This document shows positions 45,500 through 52,587 of a stretch of 64,000 nt of DNA, one piece after another. The stretch is from Flavobacteriales bacterium. GTDB taxonomy: Bacteria > Bacteroidota > Bacteroidia > Flavobacteriales_F > PHOS-HE28. Below the pieces are notes generated by a model. That model searched no databases and was not told where the DNA came from. It was given only the letters and a program-made list of their open reading frames with translations. The translations under genes were made by a program, and so were the position numbers. Where the stretch lies: assembly GCA_016710685.1 (NCBI GenBank), contig JADJVC010000001.1, forward strand, positions 248,001 through 312,000, written 5' to 3'. Position 1 is the first letter of the stretch, and every line of letters starts with the position of its first letter.

Positions 45500-46345
45500 A
45501 TGAAAACCGGAACGAAGCGCATCCTTGTACCTACTGATTTTACGAAAGTGGTCGATTTCGCGCTGCAGCACGCCATGCGCATGGCCCAAGTGATGGGTGC
45601 CGAAGTACATGTGCTTCACCTGTGGCAGGACAAAGACGATATTGAAGTGGCACAACGCCGTTTGGATGCCGAGACAGCGCGCGCCGGGCAGATGGATGCC
45701 GGGGTACCGGTGAAGGGTCTTTTACGCGAAGGGAAAGTGTACGAGGGCATCGGTGCCGTGGCGGAAGAAATTGGCGCTTCGTTCATCGTGATGGGCACGC
45801 ACGGCATGCGCGGCATGCAGTTCATAACCGGTAGCCGGGCGTTGCGCGTGGTGAGCAACAGCAAGGTGCCATTCATTGTGGTACAGGAAAAGGATATGGG
45901 CCCCGATGGCTACAAGAACATCGTGGTGCCACTGGACCTGAAAGAGGAAACGCGCCGGAAGATCGGCCTGGTGGCCGATATGGCCGCCTACTTTAAGGGT
46001 AAGGCACATGTGATCGTACCGAAGGAAACGGATGAGGGATTTAAACGCCAATTGAACGACAACATCGTTTTCGCGAAGAAGTATTTCGGCGAGCGCGGCG
46101 TGGCTATGGAAGCGATCGTATCCGAGGCCGGAAGTGGCAACTTCGTGGATGCCGTGCTGGCTTATTCAGCTAAGATCGATGCAGACCTAATTGCGATGAT
46201 GAATTCCACGGAGGGTAACATCTTCGGAGTGTTGGGCGTGCCATACGAGCAAGAGATCATTACTAATAAGGCTTTGATCCCTGTGATGATGGTACACATG
46301 TCAGATAACCCGAATGAGGTGAGCGGGGGGTGGAGCTTTCAGTGA
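45500..46345 (+). CDS. Universal stress protein, two tandem domains
   Basis: 281 residues from the ATG at 45500. The first USP domain starts TKRILVPTDFTKVVDFAL and has the ATP-binding GTHGMRGMQFITGSRA. The second begins YKNIVVPLDLKEETRRK and lacks a clear G-x2-G-x9-G-S/T loop (MMNSTEGNIFGVLGVP instead), so only the first may bind ATP. Cytoplasmic stress-related protein. Its 3' end abuts octamer-type repeat DNA. Confidence 0.85.
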   Translation: MKTGTKRILVPTDFTKVVDFALQHAMRMAQVMGAEVHVLHLWQDKDDIEVAQRRLDAETARAGQMDAGVPVKGLLREGKVYEGIGAVAEEIGASFIVMGTHGMRGMQFITGSRALRVVSNSKVPFIVVQEKDMGPDGYKNIVVPLDLKEETRRKIGLVADMAAYFKGKAHVIVPKETDEGFKRQLNDNIVFAKKYFGERGVAMEAIVSEAGSGNFVDAVLAYSAKIDADLIAMMNSTEGNIFGVLGVPYEQEIITNKALIPVMMVHMSDNPNEVSGGWSFQ

Positions 46346-46400
46346 GCGGAGATAAAAAGCGTACACGACGGAGACACCGAGGCACGGCGAAGGATAAATG
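46346..46400. repeat. Octamer-type repeat, single arm
   Basis: GACGGAGACACCGAGGCACGGCGAAGG lies at about 46364-46390, a degenerate member of the CACAGAGG/CGCAGAGA family. No facing arm is seen nearby. Confidence 0.5.
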
Positions 46401-46437
46401 GTTAATCGGATGCTCTACGCGAAAAAAACATAGCCAA

Positions 46438-46677
46438 ATGGAAAAGCAGGAAACAGGAAAGACTAATCCGGAAGAGGTCAAGGTCACGCTGAAACCGGCT
46501 AACCCCACCGTGCAATTGCATGGCATTCCGGGCTTCCATGGTACCGAAGAAGCGGAGGACCATGCACGCATGGCCAACATGGAGTTGGATAAAGATGAAA
46601 AAGGCCGCGTGGACACCGGCACTGGCGACCAGCCAAGCAATTCGGAAGGTTCAAGATTCGCTACGCCGGACCATTGA
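46438..46677 (+). CDS. Small hydrophilic hypothetical protein
   Basis: 79 residues, highly charged, with no signal peptide or membrane segment. The ATG at 46438 excludes an Arg-rich upstream extension encoded by repeat DNA. Notable stretches are VQLHGIPGFHGTEEAEDHAR and MELDKDEKGRVDTGTGDQPS. Composition (Glu, Lys, Pro, Gly) suggests a disordered cytoplasmic protein. I do not recognise a family. Codon use looks normal for the window. Confidence 0.5.
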   Translation: MEKQETGKTNPEEVKVTLKPANPTVQLHGIPGFHGTEEAEDHARMANMELDKDEKGRVDTGTGDQPSNSEGSRFATPDH

Positions 46678-46678
46678 G

Positions 46679-46843
46679 TTAATACCATTTCATCGTACAG
46701 ATACGCCTAATCTGCTCGCTATTTTTCGCCCATGCTTCCTCAAAAAATAGTTCCGTAGCTACGGCTACCCAACGATTTTTTGAATCGCCTGGACAAAAAA
46801 CCGCTTCGCATCTTCAGTCGCATCTGTAAGACGAATTGGTAAA
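46679..46843. repeat. Long imperfect hairpin element (about 165 bp)
   Basis: Two arms of about 75-80 bases face each other around a perfect palindrome CCGTAGCTACGG (46753-46764). Paired pieces from outside in are AATACCA/TTGGTAA, TCGT..ACAGATACG/CGCATCTGTAAGACGA, and TCAAAAAAT/ATTTTTTGA (46740-46748 with 46775-46783). The element lacks coding capacity. It may be a MITE-like repeat or a structured RNA. Confidence 0.7.
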
Positions 46844-46956
46844 ACTCCTTTTCGCGATCCTGTCTGCCGCAGGCATGAGGGCCGTGCATTTGACGGCCCT
46901 GAAGCGATCTTTGATTTTCGGCCGTGCCATTGTCCTGTTATCAACCTTCACGAAAA
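46844..46956. other. Spacer with a second hairpin
   Basis: AGGGCCGT (46878-46885) pairs perfectly with ACGGCCCT (46893-46900) around a seven-base loop. GAAGCGATCTTT follows directly and recurs near 4420 and 58417. No gene is seen. Confidence 0.5.
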
Positions 46957-46986
46957 ACAAAAGGGACCCCGAAGAGTCCCTTTTGA
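46957..46986 (-). terminator. Terminator of the YceI gene
   Basis: The stem AAAAGGGAC (46959-46967) pairs with GTCCCTTTT (46976-46984). Read on the minus strand, the TTTTGTTTTT tail supports termination of the YceI transcript, whose stop is at 47005. Confidence 0.85.
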
Positions 46987-47004
46987 ATGGTGTTCAATGC
47001 CGAA

Positions 47005-47637
47005 TCACTTGGGCATACCGTGCAATTCGATGTGCAACTTAATATCGTTGGATAGCACCATGTCTTTCATGGTCGCTTTCCAGGAAACACCAAATTCTTG
47101 ACGGTTGAAAGTGAGGTCGCCGCTGGCCATCGCATGGGCGCTGTCGCTGGTTAGCGTAATTCCTTCCACAGTTGCGGGATTGGTGCGACCGCGCACCGTA
47201 AGTTCACCTTTGGCGGTGTTACCCTCCACACTGGTAATGTTGAAGTGGGCAGTGGGGAAGCTGTCCACGGCGAAGAAATCAGGTGACATCAAGTGGCCCA
47301 TCAACATGGCACGCGTGCCTTTTTCAGATCCGTCCGGTGCGTAGCCGGTATCGGTAAGCGCATAGCTCTTCATGTCCACCGTGAATGATCCACCGGTAAC
47401 GTGGCCGTCTTTGGCGGTGAAACTACCTTCGGTGAATTTCAACGTGCCGGTGTGGCCGGGCATGCCGATCATGTTGCCGCTCCATGCGACCGCGCTCATT
47501 GCGGGGTCCACGGAATAGGTCCGTTCCATGGCAGCCGCGTCCGGCGTAGTGGTTGTGGCAGGTGCCGATTCCGGACTGGAACATGCGGCGAGGCCAGCGA
47601 TCAATAGGGTTGGAGCGAGTAGGCGAAGGTTCTTCAT
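47005..47637 (-). CDS. YceI family lipoprotein
   Basis: 210 residues. The lipobox is LAGLAAC (Cys about residue 19), followed by a Pro/Thr/Ala linker. The YceI barrel spans about 38-210: YSVDPAMSAVAWSGNMIG, SFTVDMKSYALTDTG, ADLTVRGRTNP-like GELTVRGRTNPATVEG. YceI proteins bind isoprenoid or amphiphilic ligands in a lipocalin-like barrel. Predicted to be lipid-anchored in the periplasm. Own promoter box and own terminator, so monocistronic. Confidence 0.9.
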   Translation of the reverse strand: MKNLRLLAPTLLIAGLAACSSPESAPATTTTPDAAAMERTYSVDPAMSAVAWSGNMIGMPGHTGTLKFTEGSFTAKDGHVTGGSFTVDMKSYALTDTGYAPDGSEKGTRAMLMGHLMSPDFFAVDSFPTAHFNITSVEGNTAKGELTVRGRTNPATVEGITLTSDSAHAMASGDLTFNRQEFGVSWKATMKDMVLSNDIKLHIELHGMPK

Positions 47638-47665
47638 GGGGCGTTTGGCCTTTGTTTGTTTGGGA

Positions 47666-47673
47666 CAAAGGTA
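47666..47673 (-). promoter_or_regulatory. Candidate -7 box of the YceI gene (TACCTTTG)
   Basis: An exact TAnnTTTG on the minus strand, 28 bases before the start codon. No TTG at ideal -33 spacing. Confidence 0.45.
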
Positions 47674-47719
47674 ACCAGATATATTCCATGGAAAGTAATA
47701 CCATGGATGTATTTATGGC

Positions 47720-48883
47720 TCAAACGTGGAAAAGCGTTCCAGTTTCCGCGTGTTCGCGAAGCAGGGGCGAAGGGCGATACCGCTCCTCGCCGGTCCGGGC
47801 CTGCAATTTTTCGAGAACGGCCAGCCAATGTGTTGCGCCTTTTTCATCGGCCCAGGCGAGCAAGCCTTTGGGATAATTCACGCCTTTGGTCATGGCCAGG
47901 TCGATGTCTTCTTTGCTTGCCACGCGTAAGAACAGTGCGTCTGCGGCTTCGTTGATCAACATGGCGAGGACCCGTTCCACAATGGCATCTGCGTTCTTGG
48001 GAACCTCTTGACTGATTGCACCAGCGCCTTCGCCGTAGGCATGGAACCCGCGTCCGGTCTTTCGCCCCAGTCGCCCGCTTTCCACTTGGCGTTGCTGGGT
48101 AAGGCTGGGCTTGTAACGCGGTTCGTAGAAGAAGGCTTCCCAAACACTTTTCGTCACCGCGAAATTGATGTCGTTGCCAATGAGGTCCATAAGCTCGAAC
48201 GGCCCCATGCGGAAGCCAACACCTCGCAAAGCTGCGTCAATGGCGGGCATATCGGCTATGCCTTCTTCATACATGCGTAAGCTTTCGCCATAGAATGGCC
48301 GTGCCACGCGGTTCACTATAAAGCCCGGCGTGTCTTTACAGAGCACCGGCGTTTTTCCCCAATCGCGCATTAACGCAATGCATTGTTGCCCCAATTCCGC
48401 GGCAGTGGCCAGTCCGGGCACCACTTCCACCAAGGGCATCAGCGGCGCTGGATTGAAAAAGTGCAGGCCGATCACCCGTTCCGGGCGCGAGCACGCAGCA
48501 GCGATTGCCGTGACCGAAAGCGATGATGTGTTCGTGGCCAGCACGGCGTCAGCGGCAACCAGCGTATCCAACTTTTTGAACACATCCTGTTTCACACCAA
48601 GGTTTTCCACGATGGCCTCGATCACCAATCCGCAAGGAGCCAATTGCTCCAAGTTTTCAGCGGTGCTGATGCGGCCCAACAACGCCTCCGCATCGGCACG
48701 TGTACGTTTTTCTTTCGCAACCAGTTTGTCCATCAGGCCCCGCAGGCCGGCCACCGCTTTGTCAAGTGCTTCCTTGCGTGTGTCGAACACGATCACCTTG
48801 TGGCCCGCTTCGGCTGCCACTTGCGCAATGCCGATGCCCATGGTGCCGGCACCGATCACCCCAATGCTCATGCTGTTGTCCAT
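47720..48883 (-). CDS. paaH: 3-hydroxyacyl-CoA dehydrogenase, PaaH type
   Basis: 387 residues. The NAD-binding loop is IGVIGAGTMGIGIAQ (residues 7-21). The catalytic His is in GLHFFNPAPLMPLVEV, and 3HCDH C-terminal domains follow (DTPGFIVNRVARPFYGESLR, and a second from about 290). PaaH oxidises 3-hydroxyadipyl-CoA in phenylacetate degradation; the neighbouring paaG-like gene supports this. A general 3-hydroxybutyryl-CoA dehydrogenase is the alternative. CATCTTTG lies four bases before the start. Confidence 0.82.
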   Translation of the reverse strand: MDNSMSIGVIGAGTMGIGIAQVAAEAGHKVIVFDTRKEALDKAVAGLRGLMDKLVAKEKRTRADAEALLGRISTAENLEQLAPCGLVIEAIVENLGVKQDVFKKLDTLVAADAVLATNTSSLSVTAIAAACSRPERVIGLHFFNPAPLMPLVEVVPGLATAAELGQQCIALMRDWGKTPVLCKDTPGFIVNRVARPFYGESLRMYEEGIADMPAIDAALRGVGFRMGPFELMDLIGNDINFAVTKSVWEAFFYEPRYKPSLTQQRQVESGRLGRKTGRGFHAYGEGAGAISQEVPKNADAIVERVLAMLINEAADALFLRVASKEDIDLAMTKGVNYPKGLLAWADEKGATHWLAVLEKLQARTGEERYRPSPLLREHAETGTLFHV

Positions 48884-48924
48884 GGGCCAAAGATGGGGGT
48901 TTGGAGGGGATGAGGTTTGGAAGG

Positions 48925-49062
48925 ATTACACCACAGAGGCACAGAGGCACAGAGAAAAAAGTCGCAGTTGGCAGTTGCAGTTGGCAGTGGTTGTGGTCCA
49001 TCCACGATACCGCGCGTCCGTCCACCTCTGTGTTCTCCGTGCCTCTGTGGTGAAGGAAACTA
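48925..49062. repeat. Octamer facing repeats between paaG and paaH
   Basis: The left arm is ACCACAGAGGCACAGAGGCA, continuing CAGAG (48929-48953). The right arm is CACCTCTGTGTTCTCCGTGC, continuing CTCTGTGGTGAAGG (49022-49055). GGCAGTTGCAGTTGGCAGT heptamers (48967-48987) lie between. The arms could form a stem of about 20 bp. Confidence 0.8.
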
Positions 49063-49066
49063 CCTT

Positions 49067-49846
49067 TCACTTCCCTGTAAATACGGGCTTCCGTTTCTCC
49101 AGAAATGCTGCAATGCCTTCTTTGCAATCGGCGCTGACGCCCGCAATGGCCTGCAGTTCACCTTCCATCAAAAGCTGTTCCTCCAGCGAATTGGACTGCG
49201 CGCGGTTCAGGGCTTGCTTGGTGAGCGCAATTCCCTTGGTGGGCATTGCGGCCAGCTTTTTCGCTGTGGCCATGGCGGTTTCCATCAGTTCGGCATCGGG
49301 GACGGCCTTCCAGATGAGGCCCAGATCCTCGGCCTGTTTCGCAGGGAGCTTCTCCGCCAGCACCATTTGTCCGAATGCGCGTTGCATGCCAACCAAGCGC
49401 GGAACCGTGTGTGTGCCGCCACTGTCCGGGATCAACCCGATGTGAATGAAGCTCTGCACGAACACGGCACTTTCCGCAGCGAAGGTGAGGTCACAGGCGT
49501 AGGCGATGTTGGCCCCGGCACCGGCAGCAACACCGTTCACCGCCGCGATCACCGGCTTTTCAAGGTTGCGGATACGCCGCACGATGGCGTTGTATTGCCG
49601 CTCCACAATATCCTCGATCCGCACGCCTGGCGCAGTGGCTTCAGCCAAGTCCTGCCCGGCGCAGAATGCACGGCCTTCACCAGTTAAGACCACCGCCCTG
49701 ATGCTTGCGTCGCTTTGTGCGGCATCCAATGCTTGCACAGTTTCCGCGGCCAATTGGGCATCGAAGCTGTTGAGTTTGTCCGGGCGGTTGAGCGATATGA
49801 GGGCAACGCCATTGTCAACTTTCCAGACGATTTTCTCGAAATTCAT
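49067..49846 (-). CDS. paaG: Enoyl-CoA hydratase/isomerase, PaaG type
   Basis: 259 residues, crotonase fold. Oxyanion-hole segments are RAFCAGQDL and NGVAAGAGANIA. The block VFVQSFIHIGLIPDSGGT and the ending GIAAFLEKRKPVFTGK closely follow PaaG (ring-1,2-epoxyphenylacetyl-CoA isomerase). The catalytic acid position fits Asp in IPDSGG. It precedes paaH on the same strand, but a repeat spacer of 183 bp separates them. No other paa gene is in the window. Confidence 0.82.
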   Translation of the reverse strand: MNFEKIVWKVDNGVALISLNRPDKLNSFDAQLAAETVQALDAAQSDASIRAVVLTGEGRAFCAGQDLAEATAPGVRIEDIVERQYNAIVRRIRNLEKPVIAAVNGVAAGAGANIAYACDLTFAAESAVFVQSFIHIGLIPDSGGTHTVPRLVGMQRAFGQMVLAEKLPAKQAEDLGLIWKAVPDAELMETAMATAKKLAAMPTKGIALTKQALNRAQSNSLEEQLLMEGELQAIAGVSADCKEGIAAFLEKRKPVFTGK

Positions 49847-49877
49847 GGAAGTGTGTTTCGGTCAAAAAGAACCTGGT

Positions 49878-50939
49878 TCACCAAACGAATTGAACGGTCC
49901 GTTGGTTTGTGCCTAGTGACACACGCGCTAAGTAATGGCCATGAGCGAGGGACAGCGGCACCGTGGTTTCATTCGCGGAAAGTGACCGGGATACCACTGC
50001 GCGGCCAGCAAGATCGAGGACATTTAACGTCGTATTTCCAGTTGCCACTTCATCCAAGATCACGTGCAGTCCGTGTGCATCGGTCCACACCCGGAATGCT
50101 CCCGTTTCCTGTTCCGCCACGCCAGAGCTGGCATCCCAAACTTGATGTACCCATTCCGGCCGGTCGATATAAGGGTTCCGGTTGTTCTGCAGGGCGTAAA
50201 TGGCATTGTTGCGGGAGACCTCTTTCGGGCTTACCGGATCAAGGTCGTTCCATGCCAACAAAACGTTCACGGCCCAAGGGGCAAGGTCGCCAGCGGTCAT
50301 CATCGGTGAGCTCCAACCCGAAGTTTCGCCATAATACCGCGTCAACATGTAGAAGTAGCTGCGCGCCAAATCGCCCTTGTAAGCATCGATTGGCTCAAAC
50401 ACGGTGCTGCTGTAGCCAGGGTTTACGCACAACCCGGTTTTGGAGCCGTTCTGGCTGGTGTAATCCGCACTGCCCACGTCACCGTATGCCAAGTTGCCGC
50501 GCTTGTTGTTTACCCAACCGTCGGTGGGGTAGATGTGGAACAGGTCACTGACCATGGGGCTGCCATCGTTGAACCAGCTTTGGGGAAAGCTGTGCTCGCG
50601 GTTGAAGCAATCACCTTCGCTGTTGTACTCGCCGCACTGGTCGCTGCCGAAGCTGTAGATGTAAGGAGCGGAGCCGCCGGGAACATCGCTGTAAATATCC
50701 CAAACCTTGTTCGCTGGGGTTTTGTCGGTGCTTTGGAAGGCGCTCCAAAGATCATTGTAGCTCAACGCGGAATGGTTGTCAATGATGTTGTGCAAGGCTA
50801 TTCGCAATGGCAGGCCGGTCAGGCCTTCTGCAGCATTGTAGTAACCGACCGGCGGCTGTGCACAAGCGACAAACAGGGCACTGGCAGCCAACGCGGATGC
50901 CACGATGCGTTTCTTGAAAAGGCGTCTGTACAGGCTCAT
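49878..50939 (-). CDS. Secreted endonuclease I with T9SS-like C-terminus
   Basis: 353 residues. The lipobox-like signal ends ALFVACAQ. The endonuclease I domain has DCFNREHSFPQSWF and DLFHIYPTDGWVNNKRGN, carrying the His/Asn metal site, and RSYFYMLTRYYG. The last ~75 residues (VILDEVATGNTTLNVLDLAG to RVSLGTNQRTVQFVW) are a short sorting-type domain. It is a non-specific DNA/RNA nuclease, probably for nutrient release outside the cell. Its ATG overlaps the rhodanese stop by four bases. Confidence 0.85.
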   Translation of the reverse strand: MSLYRRLFKKRIVASALAASALFVACAQPPVGYYNAAEGLTGLPLRIALHNIIDNHSALSYNDLWSAFQSTDKTPANKVWDIYSDVPGGSAPYIYSFGSDQCGEYNSEGDCFNREHSFPQSWFNDGSPMVSDLFHIYPTDGWVNNKRGNLAYGDVGSADYTSQNGSKTGLCVNPGYSSTVFEPIDAYKGDLARSYFYMLTRYYGETSGWSSPMMTAGDLAPWAVNVLLAWNDLDPVSPKEVSRNNAIYALQNNRNPYIDRPEWVHQVWDASSGVAEQETGAFRVWTDAHGLHVILDEVATGNTTLNVLDLAGRAVVSRSLSANETTVPLSLAHGHYLARVSLGTNQRTVQFVW

Positions 50940-51316
50940 GGCTTTACGATGGGTTGTTTATCCGCAGTCCAAGCGTGCATGCCGCCCGCTAAATCCTGCA
51001 CGTTGGTGAACCCGGCTTTATGCAAGGCCTCCATGGCCATGTTGCTCCTTCCGCCGGAAGCACAGTAGATAAGGACCGGAGCATCTTTATCCGTGGCGGA
51101 CATTTTGTCCAATAGAGTTCCGCTGTTCCAGTCGATGTTCGCGGAGCCTTCTATGTAGCCCTGTTCCCGCTCAGCTGGTGTGCGCACGTCGACTACAACG
51201 GCCTCAGGTTGTGCCATGGCGGCTTTGAATTCCGCAGGGTTCAAATGTCCTGACCCGGATTGGGCGCAGCTGAGCAAAGAGAATACTGCCAAGGCAGCCG
51301 TAACGATCGTCTTCAT
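50936..51316 (-). CDS. Rhodanese-domain lipoprotein
   Basis: 126 residues from the ATG at 51316. The lipobox is FSLLSC (Cys about residue 17). The rhodanese domain has VVVDVRTPAEREQGYI and the active-site loop IYCASGGRS with its Cys. It probably transfers sulfur or handles thiols in the periplasm. It is coupled to the endonuclease gene by an ATGA overlap. GACCTTTG lies five bases before the start codon. Confidence 0.88.
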   Translation of the reverse strand: MKTIVTAALAVFSLLSCAQSGSGHLNPAEFKAAMAQPEAVVVDVRTPAEREQGYIEGSANIDWNSGTLLDKMSATDKDAPVLIYCASGGRSNMAMEALHKAGFTNVQDLAGGMHAWTADKQPIVKP

Positions 51317-51453
51317 GGGGACAAAGGTCGGCAACCGGGGTGGGAAATGGGCGGTGGGGAATTCAAGGCTCCCTCATTTCATGGAACGTGCTGACTGTTA
51401 TTGCCGACCAATCCCCGGTTTTGCCCGACGAATTTTTGTTGAATTTATCGCTC

Positions 51454-51461
51454 TACATTTG
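51454..51461 (+). promoter_or_regulatory. Candidate promoter of the small periplasmic protein (TACATTTG)
   Basis: An exact TAnnTTTG, with TTTTTG ending 15 bases upstream as a -33 candidate. It lies 48 bases before the start codon. Confidence 0.5.
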
Positions 51462-51509
51462 GCACGGCTATTGCTAACAGCCCAAGTACAAACCTAAAAC
51501 CCCAAGACC

Positions 51510-51914
51510 ATGAAGACCCAGATCCGTAACGCCGCCTTGGTGGCAACCATGTTCCTCGCAGGTGCAACTTTCGCACAGGACAAGCCAGCAGGCAGCCCTC
51601 CTCCACGCCCAGCAGTGGTGAAAGAAATGAACATCGACATGCCTGTTTTGGCTGAGAAGCTCGGCCTCGACCAAGAGCAGATGAGCAAATTGAAGGAGAT
51701 TCAAGCCAAGACCGAAACCGAAATGGAAGGTCTGAAGGACATGAACGAGGCTGACAAGGCTATGAAGGTTCAGGAGATCGTTGCCGATCGCAACAACATG
51801 GTGAAGGAAGTTCTGACCCCTGAGCAAAAAGAGAAGTTTCAAGCCCTGATGCAGGAGAAGGCCTCTGAAGAGGTTCCTGTGATGGAGCAGCCAATGGAGG
51901 AGGAGACCAAGTAA
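51510..51914 (+). CDS. Small periplasmic helical protein (Spy/CpxP-like layout)
   Basis: 134 residues. The signal peptide ends AGATFAQ. A proline-rich spacer is followed by LAEKLGLDQEQMSKLKEIQ, an amphipathic helix, and a second helix VLTPEQKEKFQALMQEKAS. The tail is acidic. The LxLxxxQ and LTPEQxxKFxxLM patterns resemble Spy/CpxP LTxxQ motifs, so a chaperone or stress role is possible but not shown. It has its own promoter box and terminator. Confidence 0.7.
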   Translation: MKTQIRNAALVATMFLAGATFAQDKPAGSPPPRPAVVKEMNIDMPVLAEKLGLDQEQMSKLKEIQAKTETEMEGLKDMNEADKAMKVQEIVADRNNMVKEVLTPEQKEKFQALMQEKASEEVPVMEQPMEEETK

Positions 51915-51937
51915 TCTCCGCTTTAAAGCACAAGGCC

Positions 51938-51975
51938 AAAGGGCCGTCTCACTGCGAGGCGGCCCTTTGCTTTTT
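51938..51975 (+). terminator. Rho-independent terminator
   Basis: The stem AAAGGGCCG (51938-51946) pairs with CGGCCCTTT (51960-51968), followed by GCTTTTT. It ends the small periplasmic protein gene. Confidence 0.9.
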
Positions 51976-52161
51976 CAAACGTATGTGCTTACGGTTGCTC
52001 CGATTCTATTTGGTCCGTATTGAACGCGCTCGGTTTTTTGCCTCGCACGGTTCAAGACAGGACCTCCAGCCCGCCTCCTTCAGCAAGTCCGACGCAGATC
52101 GGACCAGCATTTCTTCCAGTGGGATCCATCCACCTAACAAAAAGCTCCTGGAGTAAACGGC

Positions 52162-52515
52162 TCAATCCTTACCAAGGTCATCAAAGGTGATGTCGCCAAG
52201 TGGATTTGGGTTAGAGCGTTCCTCAGGGGAAGGCAATGGTTCCGCGGATCGAGGCCCTTCCCCTAAGCCCGCGCGCAGGCGTTCCAGCTCGTTCAAGGTG
52301 TCGTGCAGGCCGTCCACGAACTTGTCAAAGTCCTCTTTGTAGAGGTAGATCTTGTGCTTGGAGTAGCTCACCGCACCATCTTCCTGCATTAGCTTTTTGC
52401 TCTCGGTGATGGTTAGGAACAAGTCGTTTCCGCGCGTTTTGCGGACATCGAAAAAGTAGGTGCGCTTGCCTGCGCGTACCACGTTGGAAAAAACGTCTTC
52501 CCTATCGTCGTTCAT
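52162..52515 (-). CDS. PUR family DNA/RNA-binding protein (DUF3276)
   Basis: 117 residues from the ATG at 52515. The PUR repeat is AGKRTYFFDVRKTRGNDLFL with TITESKK, then KIYLYKEDFDKFVDGLHDTL. The C-terminus is a disordered Pro/Glu/Asp tail. Bacterial PUR proteins bind single-stranded nucleic acid and act as regulators in some spirochaetes; the Bacteroidota role is not established. The 190-bp spacer downstream has no recognisable gene. Confidence 0.88.
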   Translation of the reverse strand: MNDDREDVFSNVVRAGKRTYFFDVRKTRGNDLFLTITESKKLMQEDGAVSYSKHKIYLYKEDFDKFVDGLHDTLNELERLRAGLGEGPRSAEPLPSPEERSNPNPLGDITFDDLGKD

Positions 52516-52587
52516 CGGCTGGCTTGTTGGTGGTCCATCCAAATATAGGGGAATGCTTGCAGAAAGTTACAAGCCCGGAGTTGAATG

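Noticed and set aside
46877..46900. The AGGGCCGT hairpin as a plus-strand terminator
   Set aside because: It is not followed by a T run on either strand within the expected distance; the YceI terminator at 46957-46986 is clear and separate.
52051..52125. A 25-codon minus-strand frame with Gly-rich end in the spacer after the PUR gene
   Set aside because: It is too short to judge, no family is recognised, and the region shows only a weak GTCCGA/TCGGAC hairpin.
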